Below are positions 16,760 through 24,957 of a stretch of 55,138 nt of DNA, one piece after another. The position numbers were made by a program, and so were the translations under genes. This DNA comes from Clostridia bacterium (lineage in GTDB: Bacteria > Bacillota > Clostridia > Christensenellales > Aristaeellaceae). Numbering within the stretch: the stretch's first letter is position 1; every line of letters begins with the position of its first letter. The stretch spans positions 1 through 55,138 of the forward strand of contig JAFWES010000050.1 in assembly GCA_017512805.1 (NCBI GenBank). The letters are read 5' to 3'. The notes under the pieces are model-generated. The model worked only from the letters and a program-made list of their open reading frames with translations. It was not told where the DNA came from and ran no database searches.

Positions 16760-17671
16760 CTACATCCACTTTTTCCGCTTGAACCAGATCAGGCAAGCCG
16801 CCACAATTGCGATGGAAATCACGATCACCAGGGGGTAGCTGAACCGCCATTCAAGCTCCGGCATATACCGGAAATTCATTCCGTACCATCCGGCGATCAG
16901 CGTCAGGGGGAGAAAAATGGAGGTGATCACCGTCAGCACGGTCATGATGCGGTTCTGCCGGACATCCAGCTGGGACTGCATCAGGTCCCGCAGCTGCATC
17001 ACATACTCCCGCTGCCCGTTCACCAGTTCCTGCAGCCGTATCACCCGCTCGGTGAACATGTGAAAATACCGCAGGTTCTCCTCCCGGAAAAAACCGTTCT
17101 CGTTTTCTTCCAGCTCCTGCCCCAGATCAATCAGCTGAGTGTAATGTACCCGAAGATCGAGCAGATCGCCTCGGATGTCGTTCATCTCCTGGGGATACTG
17201 CTCAACCTCCCCCCGCAGAATGGCTTCCTCGATCCGGTTCAGCTTCTGTTCCGTCCTCTCCAGCAGGGTCAGGTCCTGGCTGATCGTCATCTCCAGCAAA
17301 TCATACAGAAACCGCTCCAGCCCGGGCAGCCTCCATTTCTTGCTGCGGCAGATTGCCTGCACCAGCTGTTCGGCGTAACCGGTATCATCCACCAGCACGA
17401 TCCCCTTCTCATCCAGGGCAAAGGAAAAGCAGCAGCGCGGCCCGCTGATGTTTTCCCGGTTCGGAATGGACAGGGCGCCCGTCAGCGAATCCAGGTTCAC
17501 GACGGCCTTGGTCTCCTGGGGAGTATCCATCTCCATGTCGATCATCATGTCAAACTCTTCGCGCTGGGACTGCCATTCTGCACTGTTCAGCAGCGCCACA
17601 TACTGCGCGTCCGCCCCGCGGATCTCCCGGGGGTCGCATGGGGTCAGGGATTCCCTGATGAGATAGTACAT
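16760..17671 (-). CDS. corA: CorA-type magnesium/divalent cation transporter
   Basis: The 303-residue protein has a large cytoplasmic N-terminal domain rich in acidic residues and long helices (residues 1 to about 240) and two C-terminal membrane helices. The signature YGMN occurs just after the first membrane helix (LIAGWYGMNFRYMPE), and the protein ends with a basic tail (WFKRKKWM). Length and layout are standard for CorA, which forms a pentameric channel for Mg2+ or Co2+/Ni2+. The start follows GGAG. It appears to be transcribed alone. Confidence 0.93.
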   Translation of the reverse strand: MYYLIRESLTPCDPREIRGADAQYVALLNSAEWQSQREEFDMMIDMEMDTPQETKAVVNLDSLTGALSIPNRENISGPRCCFSFALDEKGIVLVDDTGYAEQLVQAICRSKKWRLPGLERFLYDLLEMTISQDLTLLERTEQKLNRIEEAILRGEVEQYPQEMNDIRGDLLDLRVHYTQLIDLGQELEENENGFFREENLRYFHMFTERVIRLQELVNGQREYVMQLRDLMQSQLDVRQNRIMTVLTVITSIFLPLTLIAGWYGMNFRYMPELEWRFSYPLVIVISIAIVAACLIWFKRKKWM

Positions 17672-17771
17672 TTTTAATCTCCGCTTCTGTAGGATCTTCC
17701 GGCCGGTTTGTCCGGAAACAGCCGCTCGCAGCGGCTGCTTCCATCCGCAAGTATATCACGCTTTCATTCAA

Positions 17772-17990
17772 AGAGCCAGGCTCGACGCCGGGCACTTCAT
17801 GCCGTTTGCGAATATTGTCGTTTCCGAATGCAACCGTCTGTCCGTCGAAATGTCCCGCCTGGTCAAGGAATCCGTGGACAAGGCTGTCGGCAATTTGTTC
17901 TCGCACAGTGAGTCTGCGGAAAAATCCGTTGCAGAGGAGGAAAACACGGCGGACATCTATGAAGATCGCCTCGGCTCCTATCTGGTAAGG
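17772..17990 (+). pseudogene. remnant of a Na/Pi-cotransporter PhoU-like domain
   Basis: The frame reads RLDAGHFMPFANIVVSECNR, then LSVEMSRLVKESVDKAVGNL and ADIYEDRLGSYLVRL. This order matches the PhoU-like C-terminal domain of Na/Pi cotransporter (NptA-type) proteins, where 'LD...P..A...C......EM....K.S' is followed by 'YEDKLGTYLVKL'. No membrane domain precedes it and the homology ends abruptly at 17990, so only about 73 codons of a gene of 500 or more remain. The next 130 bases hold an unrelated short frame ending in DFYGLQNRLILQMCNL, not identified. Confidence 0.6.
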
Positions 17991-18123
17991 CTTACCTTCT
18001 TATTGAACGGATTATCCGCTTACTGGAGAATCAGCTCATTTCCGACTTTTATGGTCTCCAGAACAGACTTATCCTCCAGATGTGTAATCTCTGAAAACGG
18101 TTCTATCGGCGTCGTCCACATGG

Positions 18124-18339
18124 GTGGCGCTTTCTTTTTCCCTTCCGGAGGTGATTCACATGATCTGCGTCTATCAGGGCATCACCCTGATGAACGACCA
18201 CATGAACGGAGAATTCCCGGTGCTGAAGCCTGGCGCGAATGCCATCAGCTGGATGGGAAAGGTGACGAGGGTGGTTGTCAGGCCAAATCGGCGATTTTTG
18301 TGTTTTTTTGAAAAAGGTATTGACTCCTACGCAACGTAA
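18124..18339 (+). pseudogene. phage tail (distal tail protein-like) remnant
   Basis: A GGAGGTGA site is followed by a frame containing LMNDHMNGEFPVLKPGANAI, then SWMGKVTRVVVRP. The 'GEFP.LKPG.N.ISW.G.V..V...P' pattern is the C-terminal part of siphovirus distal tail proteins. The frame then runs into the promoter of the MerR gene, so the end is not original and the front is missing. It marks an old prophage insertion. Confidence 0.5.
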
Positions 18340-18350
18340 TACCTTATCAT
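18320..18350 (+). promoter_or_regulatory. MerR-type promoter with 19-bp spacer and operator
   Basis: TTGACT (18320-18325) and TATCAT (18345-18350) are 19 bp apart, the lengthened spacer typical of promoters activated by MerR proteins. An inverted repeat GGTATT (18316-18321) / AATACC (18338-18343) with inner TACG/CGTA covers this spacer and is the probable binding site. Confidence 0.65.
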
Positions 18351-18380
18351 AACATCATCACGAGCGAGGAGGTGTCCACC

Positions 18381-19112
18381 GTGAGGACAGTCCATGAGGT
18401 GAGCAGAATGACAGGGGTGAGTATACGCACCCTGCAGTATTATGACAAAATCGGCCTTCTGCATCCGGCAGAATACACCGAGTCTGGCTACCGGCTGTAT
18501 GACGATACAGCATTGGAGAAACTGCAACAGATTCTGCTGTTCCGTGAATTGGAGTTTCCTCTGAAGGACATTAAACAGATCATCGAGAGTCCTGATTTCG
18601 ATAAGAGCAAAGCGCTTGAACAGCAAATTGCATTGCTCACGCTAAAGAAGGAACATATCGAAAACCTGATTGACCTAGCACGTGGACTAAAAGCGATGGG
18701 AGTGAATCATCTTATGGATTTTGAACCATTTGACACCAGTAAGATCGATGAATATGCCGCTCAGGCCAAAGCGTCCTGGGGAAAAACGCCAGAATACCGG
18801 GAGTATGAAGAAAAATCCAAAGGCAGAACAGCAGAAGAGAGCGCCATGCTCAGCGAACAGATGATGGGTATATTCGCTGAATTCGGAGCGATTCGAAGTG
18901 AAGATCCGTCCAGCACTGCGGCACAGGCCTTGGTGAAGAAGCTGCAGGACTTTATTTCGGAGCATTTTTACACCTGCTCGGATGAAATCCTGTATGGCCT
19001 TGGAACGATGTATGCCGGTGGTGGAGACTTCACGATAAACATCGATAAACATGCTGGAGAAGGAACCGCCGAATTCGTGTATCAGGCGATAAAGACTTAT
19101 TGTAAGAAGTGA
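18381..19112 (+). CDS. MerR family regulator with TipAS-like domain
   Basis: GTG 18381 is preferred because the ribosome binding site AGGAGGTG overlaps the alternative GTG at 18372. The product is 243 residues. Residues 1 to about 70 are the MerR winged helix (VHEVSRMTGVSIRTLQYYD, GLLHPAEYTESGYRLYDD). A dimerisation coiled coil follows (residues 75-110). The C-terminal part (about 140-243) resembles the antibiotic-binding TipAS domain, with EYREYEEKSKG and the later FISEHFYTCSDEIL. Family knowledge: such proteins activate their own promoter and drug-resistance genes when bound by hydrophobic compounds. It is more AT-rich than its neighbours and is flanked by phage remnants. The MATE gene 850 bp downstream is a possible target. 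Confidence 0.9.
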   Translation: MRTVHEVSRMTGVSIRTLQYYDKIGLLHPAEYTESGYRLYDDTALEKLQQILLFRELEFPLKDIKQIIESPDFDKSKALEQQIALLTLKKEHIENLIDLARGLKAMGVNHLMDFEPFDTSKIDEYAAQAKASWGKTPEYREYEEKSKGRTAEESAMLSEQMMGIFAEFGAIRSEDPSSTAAQALVKKLQDFISEHFYTCSDEILYGLGTMYAGGGDFTINIDKHAGEGTAEFVYQAIKTYCKK

Positions 19113-19182
19113 TAACCTGTTTGCATATTTAGCGCTGCATCATCATGCGGCGCTTTCTTTTACCCTTTTGGAGGTGAACCTC

Positions 19183-19278
19183 ATGGCCTACAACGAGGGG
19201 GAAGGCGGACGGGAGAGCGTCATCCTCGATATGGATACAGTGTATATGCGTCTCTGCCATGCGAACAGGTTATCATGA
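19183..19278 (+). CDS. 31-residue small ORF
   Basis: A strong GGAGGTGA site six bases before ATG 19183 opens a frame reading MAYNEGEGGRESVILDMDTV and ending at 19278. The sequence before it (GGCGCTTTCTTTT, then CCCTTTTGGAGGTGA) closely matches that before the phage tail remnant (GGCGCTTTCTTTTTCCCTTCCGGAGGTGA at 18127-18155, given in two parts). It is probably the start of another phage gene that was cut off. Confidence 0.35.
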   Translation: MAYNEGEGGRESVILDMDTVYMRLCHANRLS

Positions 19279-19333
19279 GCGGAATGATTATACCAGAGAG
19301 TCGATCTCGAAGGAAAGCAGGATCCACATCCCA

Positions 19334-19362
19334 TTGACTATTCCGGTATTCGGAGTTAATAT
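19334..19362 (+). promoter_or_regulatory. sigma-A promoter of the GLFGG-repeat gene
   Basis: TTGACT (19334-19339) and TAATAT (19357-19362) with 17-bp spacing, 72 bp before the start codon. Confidence 0.6.
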
Positions 19363-19433
19363 GATGTTCATAAGTCATGAAAATGAGTGCCGCACCGACG
19401 AGGAAATGTGAATTGTATGAAAGGGAGAGGACG

Positions 19434-19775
19434 ATGAAGAAGGTTTACAGCTCCCCGGGTCTGTTCGGTGGCACGAACTACTACGACGAGAGCGGTCATC
19501 AGATCGGCTACGCAACGGAAGGCTTGTTTGGTGGCCATAACTTCTATGATGAGCACGGCAACCACGTTGGTTATTCCACCGAAGGGCTTTTCGGCGGGGA
19601 AAACTTCTACAGCGACAAGGAAGGCCGCGTCGGATACAGCACGGAAGGACTTTTCGGTGGCCACAACTATTATGATTCCCACGGAGATCGGATTGGGTAC
19701 TCTGTCGATCAGCTCTTTGGCGGCGAGAAGTCGTACTTTGATGTAGATGACGACTCCGATGAGCTTGACTGGTAA
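19434..19775 (+). CDS. GLFGG-repeat protein
   Basis: ATG 19434 follows AAAGGGAGAGG. The 113-residue protein is an eight-residue leader (MKKVYSSP) plus five units of exactly 21 residues. Each unit starts with (G/Q)LFGG and continues with N-(Y/F)-(Y/S)-D-x-x-G-x-x-(I/V)-G-Y-(A/S). The last unit is divergent and acidic (FDVDDDSDELDW). There is no signal peptide or membrane segment. Similar short repeat proteins occur in gut Clostridia, but no function is known to me. The regular aromatic-glycine pattern suggests stacked beta hairpins. It has its own promoter and terminator. Confidence 0.85.
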   Translation: MKKVYSSPGLFGGTNYYDESGHQIGYATEGLFGGHNFYDEHGNHVGYSTEGLFGGENFYSDKEGRVGYSTEGLFGGHNYYDSHGDRIGYSVDQLFGGEKSYFDVDDDSDELDW

Positions 19776-19787
19776 GCCTGAAAAAAC

Positions 19788-19814
19788 AGCCTGCAGGACG
19801 AAAACCTGCAGGCT
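19788..19814 (+). terminator. terminator-like hairpin after the GLFGG-repeat gene
   Basis: Perfect 10-bp stem AGCCTGCAGG / CCTGCAGGCT with a seven-base loop (ACGAAAA), 12 bp after the stop. The following T run is poor (ATTATG), so efficiency is uncertain. A short open frame (AIDEICRLTEELDGIKLD) follows, unidentified. Confidence 0.6.
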
Positions 19815-19963
19815 ATTATGTCGGCTCTGCGATCGACGAAATCTGCCGTCTGACAGAGGAGCTTGATGGAATCAAGCTGGACTGATCGCAAGAGAAACAA
19901 TGCTGAAAGCCCCCGTCGAACGGGGGAACGAGAAGACATCCTGCAGCGCGGAGGTATATCATC

Positions 19964-21310
19964 ATGAAAACGGAACAATCCGGGCGGATCAACAGCGAAA
20001 AACTGATTCCTGAATATTTTCGACTGTCCGTTCCGGTGGTGCTTGGATCCATCGTCACCATTGTGTATAACCTGGCGGATACCTATTTTATCGCCCAGAC
20101 AGGAAATGCGCTGCTGGTCGCAGGCGTCTCTGTCTGCGCGCCTGTTTTTATGATCCTGATGGCGTTCGGCAATATTTTCGGTCAGGGCGGCAGCTCCCTG
20201 ATTTCCCGCCTGCTTGGGCAGGGAAAGGAGAAGGATGCGGGACATGTCAGCGCTTTCTGCTTTTGGATAGCGCTGCTGACAGGCCTGGTCATCGGGGCAG
20301 CGGCGCTGCTGATGCGGGATTCTTTCCTGGCTATGCTTGGAGCCAGCGAGGATACGATGAACTACGCGCGGGAATACGGGACTGTGCTGTTGATCGGAGC
20401 GCCGCTCATCGTGGTGAATTTCATCCATATGAACCTGCTTCGCTGCGTCGGAATGCCGGGCTTATCCATGGTCGGCACGCTGATCGGAGCTGTGGTGAAT
20501 ATCATTCTGGATCCCCTTCTGATCCCCGGCATGGGAGCAAGGGGCGCCGCGGTGGCAACGGTGGCCGGATATTTTTGCAGCGATTTGTTCCTGCTGATCA
20601 TTGTGCTGCGGCGCGGTGCTCCGCTTTCGGTCAGACCGACCGTGAAAACCACGGGGCTATTTCTGAAAAGTATTCTTTCCATCGGAATCACCGCGGCCAT
20701 CACGAACATCGCAAGCAGTGTGTGTACGATGCTGATCAATCAGCAGCTGGGCGTTTTCGGGGATGACAGAATTGCTGCTATGGGCATTGTCATGAAAGTG
20801 ACGATGATCGTTCAGATGATTCTGGTCGGTTTCTCCTTCGGCGGGATCCCACTCTACGGTTTTCTGGCCGGTGCGGGAGAACACGGAAAAATCCGGCAGC
20901 TGTTCCGGTTTTGCCTGATCTTTGTGAGCGCTGTTTCCCTGACCATGACAGCCGGGGTGATGCTGGCATCGCCTCTTCTGCTTGGACTCATCACCCCTGA
21001 TGGGCATTTAGTCTCCATCGGAACGGAGATGCTGCAGTGGCAGGCTGCCGGCAGTCTGTTCGCGGGGATCGTCATGCTGACGACCTGCCTCTGTCAGGCT
21101 TCAGGGCGGGCGGCTCCGGCCCTGGCTCTGTCCCTGAGCCGACAGGGTGTCATTTTTGTGATTGTGCTCATGATCTGCTCCACCGCTTTCGGCTATGACG
21201 GTGTGATTCGCTCCCAGCTGGTTTCGGACGTTCTGAGCGCACTATTGGCGGCTGGAATTCTCCGTTTTGCCATTTTCAGCCGCGGCACTGACAGCAGTCC
21301 TTCTGTGTAA
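19964..21310 (+). CDS. MATE family efflux transporter
   Basis: The 448-residue protein has twelve predicted membrane helices in two homologous halves, as in the MATE family. Typical elements are PVVLGSIVTIVYNLADTYFI near residue 22, GQGGSSLISRLLGQGKEKDA near 66 and NLLRCVGMPGLSM in helix 4-5. GGAGG precedes the ATG. Family knowledge: it exports drugs or metabolites using a sodium or proton gradient. A MerR/TipAS regulator is encoded upstream on the same strand, with one gene between. That makes drug-responsive control possible, but the promoter of this gene shows no matching operator. Confidence 0.92.
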   Translation: MKTEQSGRINSEKLIPEYFRLSVPVVLGSIVTIVYNLADTYFIAQTGNALLVAGVSVCAPVFMILMAFGNIFGQGGSSLISRLLGQGKEKDAGHVSAFCFWIALLTGLVIGAAALLMRDSFLAMLGASEDTMNYAREYGTVLLIGAPLIVVNFIHMNLLRCVGMPGLSMVGTLIGAVVNIILDPLLIPGMGARGAAVATVAGYFCSDLFLLIIVLRRGAPLSVRPTVKTTGLFLKSILSIGITAAITNIASSVCTMLINQQLGVFGDDRIAAMGIVMKVTMIVQMILVGFSFGGIPLYGFLAGAGEHGKIRQLFRFCLIFVSAVSLTMTAGVMLASPLLLGLITPDGHLVSIGTEMLQWQAAGSLFAGIVMLTTCLCQASGRAAPALALSLSRQGVIFVIVLMICSTAFGYDGVIRSQLVSDVLSALLAAGILRFAIFSRGTDSSPSV

Positions 21311-21359
21311 TCCTGAATGGCCAGTTCATGTCTGGTTCGACCTGGACACGCACATGGCG

Positions 21360-21597
21360 TCATTCAAGAACAAAGCCCCGGATGCGGGGCAGCCAGACGG
21401 CCAGCCCCGCGATGACGATCGCCAGTACGATCAGCGATGCCAGGAAGATATCCGCGCTGGGCAGGAAGGAGGTCGTGCCGTCACTGTTAGAGATGGTCGG
21501 CGCATCCCGAAGCACCCATGCGCCGATCTGCGGTCCGATGATGCCCGGTGAGAGAGAAAATGATCAGTACGGCCCAGAATTTCCTGTTTTTCTTCAT
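21360..21597 (-). pseudogene. MFS transporter remnant with internal deletion and frameshift
   Basis: A GAGGTG site and ATG 21597 open the frame MKKNRKFWAVLIIFSLTG. One base shift later the sequence continues as GIIGPQIGAWVLRDAPTISN, then SFLPSADIFLASLIVLAIVI and ends at 21360. The first piece is a transporter N-terminus and the second a late MFS segment (G-I-I-G-P-x-I-G followed by two helices). Together they are about 80 codons where a whole gene would need 400 or more. It lies directly downstream of the GH2 gene on the same strand, so it was probably its sugar importer. Confidence 0.6.
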
Positions 21598-21623
21598 GCG
21601 CTTACACCTCATCTCCATATTCG

Positions 21624-23306
21624 TCAGGGTTGATTCTCCTGCGGCAGGGCGGCGAGAAGCCTGTCCGAAACGTCCCGGAAGTCCTCCGGCGCAATCTTCC
21701 TGATTTTCCGGTCAAAGGTCAGCAGGCCGTTGGTTTCATCCTCTACATCCGAAAGCTGGGTATATACCGCGGCGCTGAGCCCCTGCGGAATGAGCGGGAG
21801 CACCTGATCCAAATACAGGGCTCGCAGATCCGTGACAAAAGATTCACGGTCTTCATATTTTTTGTATCCATACGTCTTTTCCAGATTGAAGCTGTGCTCC
21901 GGAATTTTCAGGGACCAGCCGCCGAATTCCGACAGAATCTGGGGGAGGTTTTTCTCTCCGGTTTTCAACGGGCTGAAATAGATATGCAGGCTCTCCACGT
22001 CGCTTTTTTCCTGCGCGAACCATCCGGAGGTGCTGTCGATGAACCGTGTTCCGTCCAGCGCCTTCAGACGCTCATAGGCCTCGTCCGCACAGAACTGTCC
22101 CCAGCCCTCGTTGAAGATCGTCCACAGGCAGATACTGGGATGGTTCCGAAGCAGCCGCACGGTATCATCCATCGCCTCCAGGAAATGCTTCCTCACCTCG
22201 GGATCCCGGTGTAGCCGGGAATCCTTCCGGGAGCGGAAGCTCGCGGTCGGCAGGGCCGTGTCCCGCAGGAATCTGTATTTCCCGCAATTGACCATATCCT
22301 GGAAAACGATCATGCCCAGCCGGTCGCATTCGAAGTAGAACTGTTCCGGCTCAATCTTGATATGCTTTCGCAGCATGTTGAAGCCGAGGGCCTTCATGGC
22401 CTGGATGTCTTCTTCATAGCATTCCGGCGCAGCAGGCGTGTACAGGCCGTCACTCCAGTAGCCCTGATCCAGCAGTCCGTGGAAAAAATACGGCTTTCCG
22501 TTGAGACACAGCCGCGGTTTGCCGTCCATTGTGCGGATGTCCAGCGTCCGAAGGGCGAAGTAGGATTCTACCCGGTCCCCGCTGGCTTCGACCGCAAAAT
22601 GATAGAGGCGGGGGTTTTCCGGACACCAGTACTCCGGGTTTTCCACCTTGATCTTCGCCTTCCCGCCTGCCATCGGATACGGAGTGCCTTCCAGCTCCAC
22701 TGTTCCCGTATCCATTCCTTCCGCGAGAATCTCCACGGTGCTTCCGTCCGTCGTGACTGTCAGGGCGCGGATATACCGCGGCGGTACCGGCTCCAGCCAT
22801 ACGGTCTGCCAGATGCCGGATACCGGAGTGTACCACATGCCGCCGCGCTTTTCCTTCTGCTTTCCCCATGGATACCGGTGGGACAGGTCGTTGACAGCCG
22901 TAACGGAGAGCTCATTTTCCCCGTCCAGAAGGAGCTCCGTGATATCCGTTGTGAACGGCAGGCAGCCTACCTCATGTACGGTTGCCGCCCTTCCGTTTAC
23001 CTGGACCGACGCCAGACGGTTTACCGCGCCGAAGTGCAGCAAAATCCGCCGGCCGCGCCACGCTTCCGGCAGAGAAAAGCGCCGGGTATATTTCATCTCC
23101 CGGCCATATTTCATCTTTATATCCAGCCCGGAGAGCAAGCTCTCCGGACAGAAAGGCACCATAATCTGTGTTCGGGTTCCGTCGTATTCGAAATCCCATA
23201 TCCCGTTCAGACACAGCCAGTCCTTCCGGACCATCTGCGGCCTCGGATAAGTGTTCCATGGGATGCTGGAAAGCGATTCTCCGGCGGGCGTATACAGTTT
23301 CTGCAT
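21624..23306 (-). CDS. GH2 family glycoside hydrolase
   Basis: ATG 23306 follows GGGGGAGG and gives 560 residues. The three GH2 parts are in order: a jelly-roll sugar-binding domain (residues 30-170, with LNGIWDFEYDG and GGMWYTPVSGIWQTVWLEPV), an Ig-like domain (175-260) and the TIM barrel (265-560). The acid/base is Glu400 in TIFNEGWGQF and the nucleophile Glu460 in ILSEFGGWS. There is no signal peptide, so it acts in the cytoplasm. It is a paralogue of the GH2 gene at 36199-38007. The substrate (galactoside, glucuronide or other beta-glycoside) cannot be told apart here. A broken MFS gene follows. Confidence 0.92.
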   Translation of the reverse strand: MQKLYTPAGESLSSIPWNTYPRPQMVRKDWLCLNGIWDFEYDGTRTQIMVPFCPESLLSGLDIKMKYGREMKYTRRFSLPEAWRGRRILLHFGAVNRLASVQVNGRAATVHEVGCLPFTTDITELLLDGENELSVTAVNDLSHRYPWGKQKEKRGGMWYTPVSGIWQTVWLEPVPPRYIRALTVTTDGSTVEILAEGMDTGTVELEGTPYPMAGGKAKIKVENPEYWCPENPRLYHFAVEASGDRVESYFALRTLDIRTMDGKPRLCLNGKPYFFHGLLDQGYWSDGLYTPAAPECYEEDIQAMKALGFNMLRKHIKIEPEQFYFECDRLGMIVFQDMVNCGKYRFLRDTALPTASFRSRKDSRLHRDPEVRKHFLEAMDDTVRLLRNHPSICLWTIFNEGWGQFCADEAYERLKALDGTRFIDSTSGWFAQEKSDVESLHIYFSPLKTGEKNLPQILSEFGGWSLKIPEHSFNLEKTYGYKKYEDRESFVTDLRALYLDQVLPLIPQGLSAAVYTQLSDVEDETNGLLTFDRKIRKIAPEDFRDVSDRLLAALPQENQP

Positions 23307-23364
23307 CCGGAAATCCTCCCCCCTGCGTTCTGGTCTGATTCCCTGGTTGGACACTGTTTTCGTA

Positions 23365-24957
23365 TTACCGTCGGTAGGCAGCCCGAAAGGCTTCCCATCC
23401 GTCCTCGAAGGAAAAAAGGGAGGAGGTATCATACAGCGGCGTTCCCAGACTTTCCGATCCGCTTCCGGAGTCCTTTTCTGCTTTTTGCGGCATGCGGACA
23501 GACGGCCTCTCCGGTTTTTGCGGCCCGCGGACAGATGGGCTTTCCACTTTTTGCGGCCAGCGGACATATGGCCTCTCCGGTATTATCGCGGTGCGGATTC
23601 CCGATGCCGGGTTCGCCCCGGCTGCGGGATCCGCTGCTCTCCTGTGCGCATCCCGCCCCGCGGAAGGCGCCGGGGCGTTCCCTGCGGAAGCCGGACGCTT
23701 TGCGGCTGCCGGGGCGTTCCCCGCGGAAGCCGGACGCTTTGCGGAAGCCGGCGCAGTTTCCCCGTTCATGCAGCTTTTGGAAGACCGGGATCCGGGATCC
23801 TTCGGCGGGCTGGGTGTACAGTTTTCCATCGGCCAGCCGCTCTTTTCCTCCCGGAGGCGCTTCCCGATCAGTTTCTCAATCTGATGCAGCTGTTTCGCTT
23901 CATCGATGCAGCAGAAGGAAATCGCCTTCCCGCTGCGGCCGGCGCGGCCTGTACGGCCGATCCGGTGAATATAGGATTCCGGTTCGTTCGGCAGGTCATA
24001 GTTGATCACGTGGCTCAGCCCTTCGATATCGATCCCCCGGGCGGCAATATCCGTCGCCACGAGCACATGGCATTTTCCGCCCTTAAAACGGTTCAGCGCG
24101 TTCTGTCGGGCCCCCTGACTCTTATCTCCGTGGATGCCCTCAGCGTCAATGCCGGCGCGCTTCAGTTCTCGGACGATCCGATCCACCCCGTGTTTTGTCC
24201 GGGAAAAAACCAGCACGCTTTCCGGATCCTCGCTTTTCAGGAGATGCGCCAGCAGATGCCGCTTATTGGGTTTATCCACATAGTACAGGCATTGATCGAT
24301 GGCGTCGACGGTGGAGGTGACGGGATCCACCTTGACGGTTTCCGGGTTTTTCAGGATGTCCATGGCCAGCTTTTCCACGGCCGGAGGCATGGTCGCGGAA
24401 AAAAACAGGGACTGCCGCTGGTCGGGGAGGGCTTTGATCACCCGGCGCACATCGTGGATAAAACCCATGTCCAGCATCCGGTCCGCCTCATCCAGCACAA
24501 AAATATCCAAGCCTTCCAGGCGGACCAGCCCCTGGCCCATCAGGTCCAGCAGACGGCCGGGGCAGGCCACAACGATATCCGCCCCTTCATGGAGCGCCTC
24601 CGTCTGGTGAACCTGGCTGACGCCGCCGAAAAGAACGCAGGACGTCAGACCGAGCCCTTTCCCGTAAAGGAGGAAGTTGTCATATGTCTGCTGTGCCAGC
24701 TCGCGCGTGGGCGAGAGAATCAGCGCCCGGATCATCCGGACATCGGGACGGGCGGAAGGCATTTCCTTCAGGCGCTGCAGAATCGGCAGCGCGAAGGCGG
24801 CGGTTTTCCCCGTCCCCGTCTGCGCGCATCCAAGAACGTCCCGCCCCGCCAGAACAAGCGGGATCGTCTCCCGCTGGATGGGTGTGGGATCCGTATAGCC
24901 GCTGAGACGGACGTTTTTCAGAAGCGCATCACATAAACCGAGAGATTGAAAGCTCAT
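23365..24957 (-). CDS. DEAD-box RNA helicase, RhlE/CshA-like, with basic repeat tail
   Basis: The 530-residue protein has the full helicase motif set: Q motif (PTPIQRETIP), Walker A (AQTGTGKT), PTRELA, GG, CPGRLLD, DEAD (VLDEADRMLD), SAT, and in the second domain VLVFSRTKHG, ATDIAARGIDI and HRIGRTGRAGR. After residue 375 comes a low-complexity basic tail with two copies of KRPASAGNAPA and three copies of a P-S-V-R-x-P-Q-K-like unit, giving RNA affinity. Family knowledge: such helicases unwind RNA in ribosome assembly or cold. It has its own promoter and a structured leader. The GH2 gene starts 58 bp downstream. Confidence 0.95.
   Translation of the reverse strand: MSFQSLGLCDALLKNVRLSGYTDPTPIQRETIPLVLAGRDVLGCAQTGTGKTAAFALPILQRLKEMPSARPDVRMIRALILSPTRELAQQTYDNFLLYGKGLGLTSCVLFGGVSQVHQTEALHEGADIVVACPGRLLDLMGQGLVRLEGLDIFVLDEADRMLDMGFIHDVRRVIKALPDQRQSLFFSATMPPAVEKLAMDILKNPETVKVDPVTSTVDAIDQCLYYVDKPNKRHLLAHLLKSEDPESVLVFSRTKHGVDRIVRELKRAGIDAEGIHGDKSQGARQNALNRFKGGKCHVLVATDIAARGIDIEGLSHVINYDLPNEPESYIHRIGRTGRAGRSGKAISFCCIDEAKQLHQIEKLIGKRLREEKSGWPMENCTPSPPKDPGSRSSKSCMNGETAPASAKRPASAGNAPAAAKRPASAGNAPAPSAGRDAHRRAADPAAGANPASGIRTAIIPERPYVRWPQKVESPSVRGPQKPERPSVRMPQKAEKDSGSGSESLGTPLYDTSSLFSFEDGWEAFRAAYRR

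Noticed and set aside
18124-19278. Intact prophage
   Set aside because: Only short fragments of phage-like genes are present; no integrase, terminase, portal or lysis genes are seen.
22362-24936. Two long plus-strand frames opposite GH2 and the helicase
   Set aside because: They are shadows of high-GC minus-strand genes; composition is rich in Arg, Pro and Ser with no recognisable domain.
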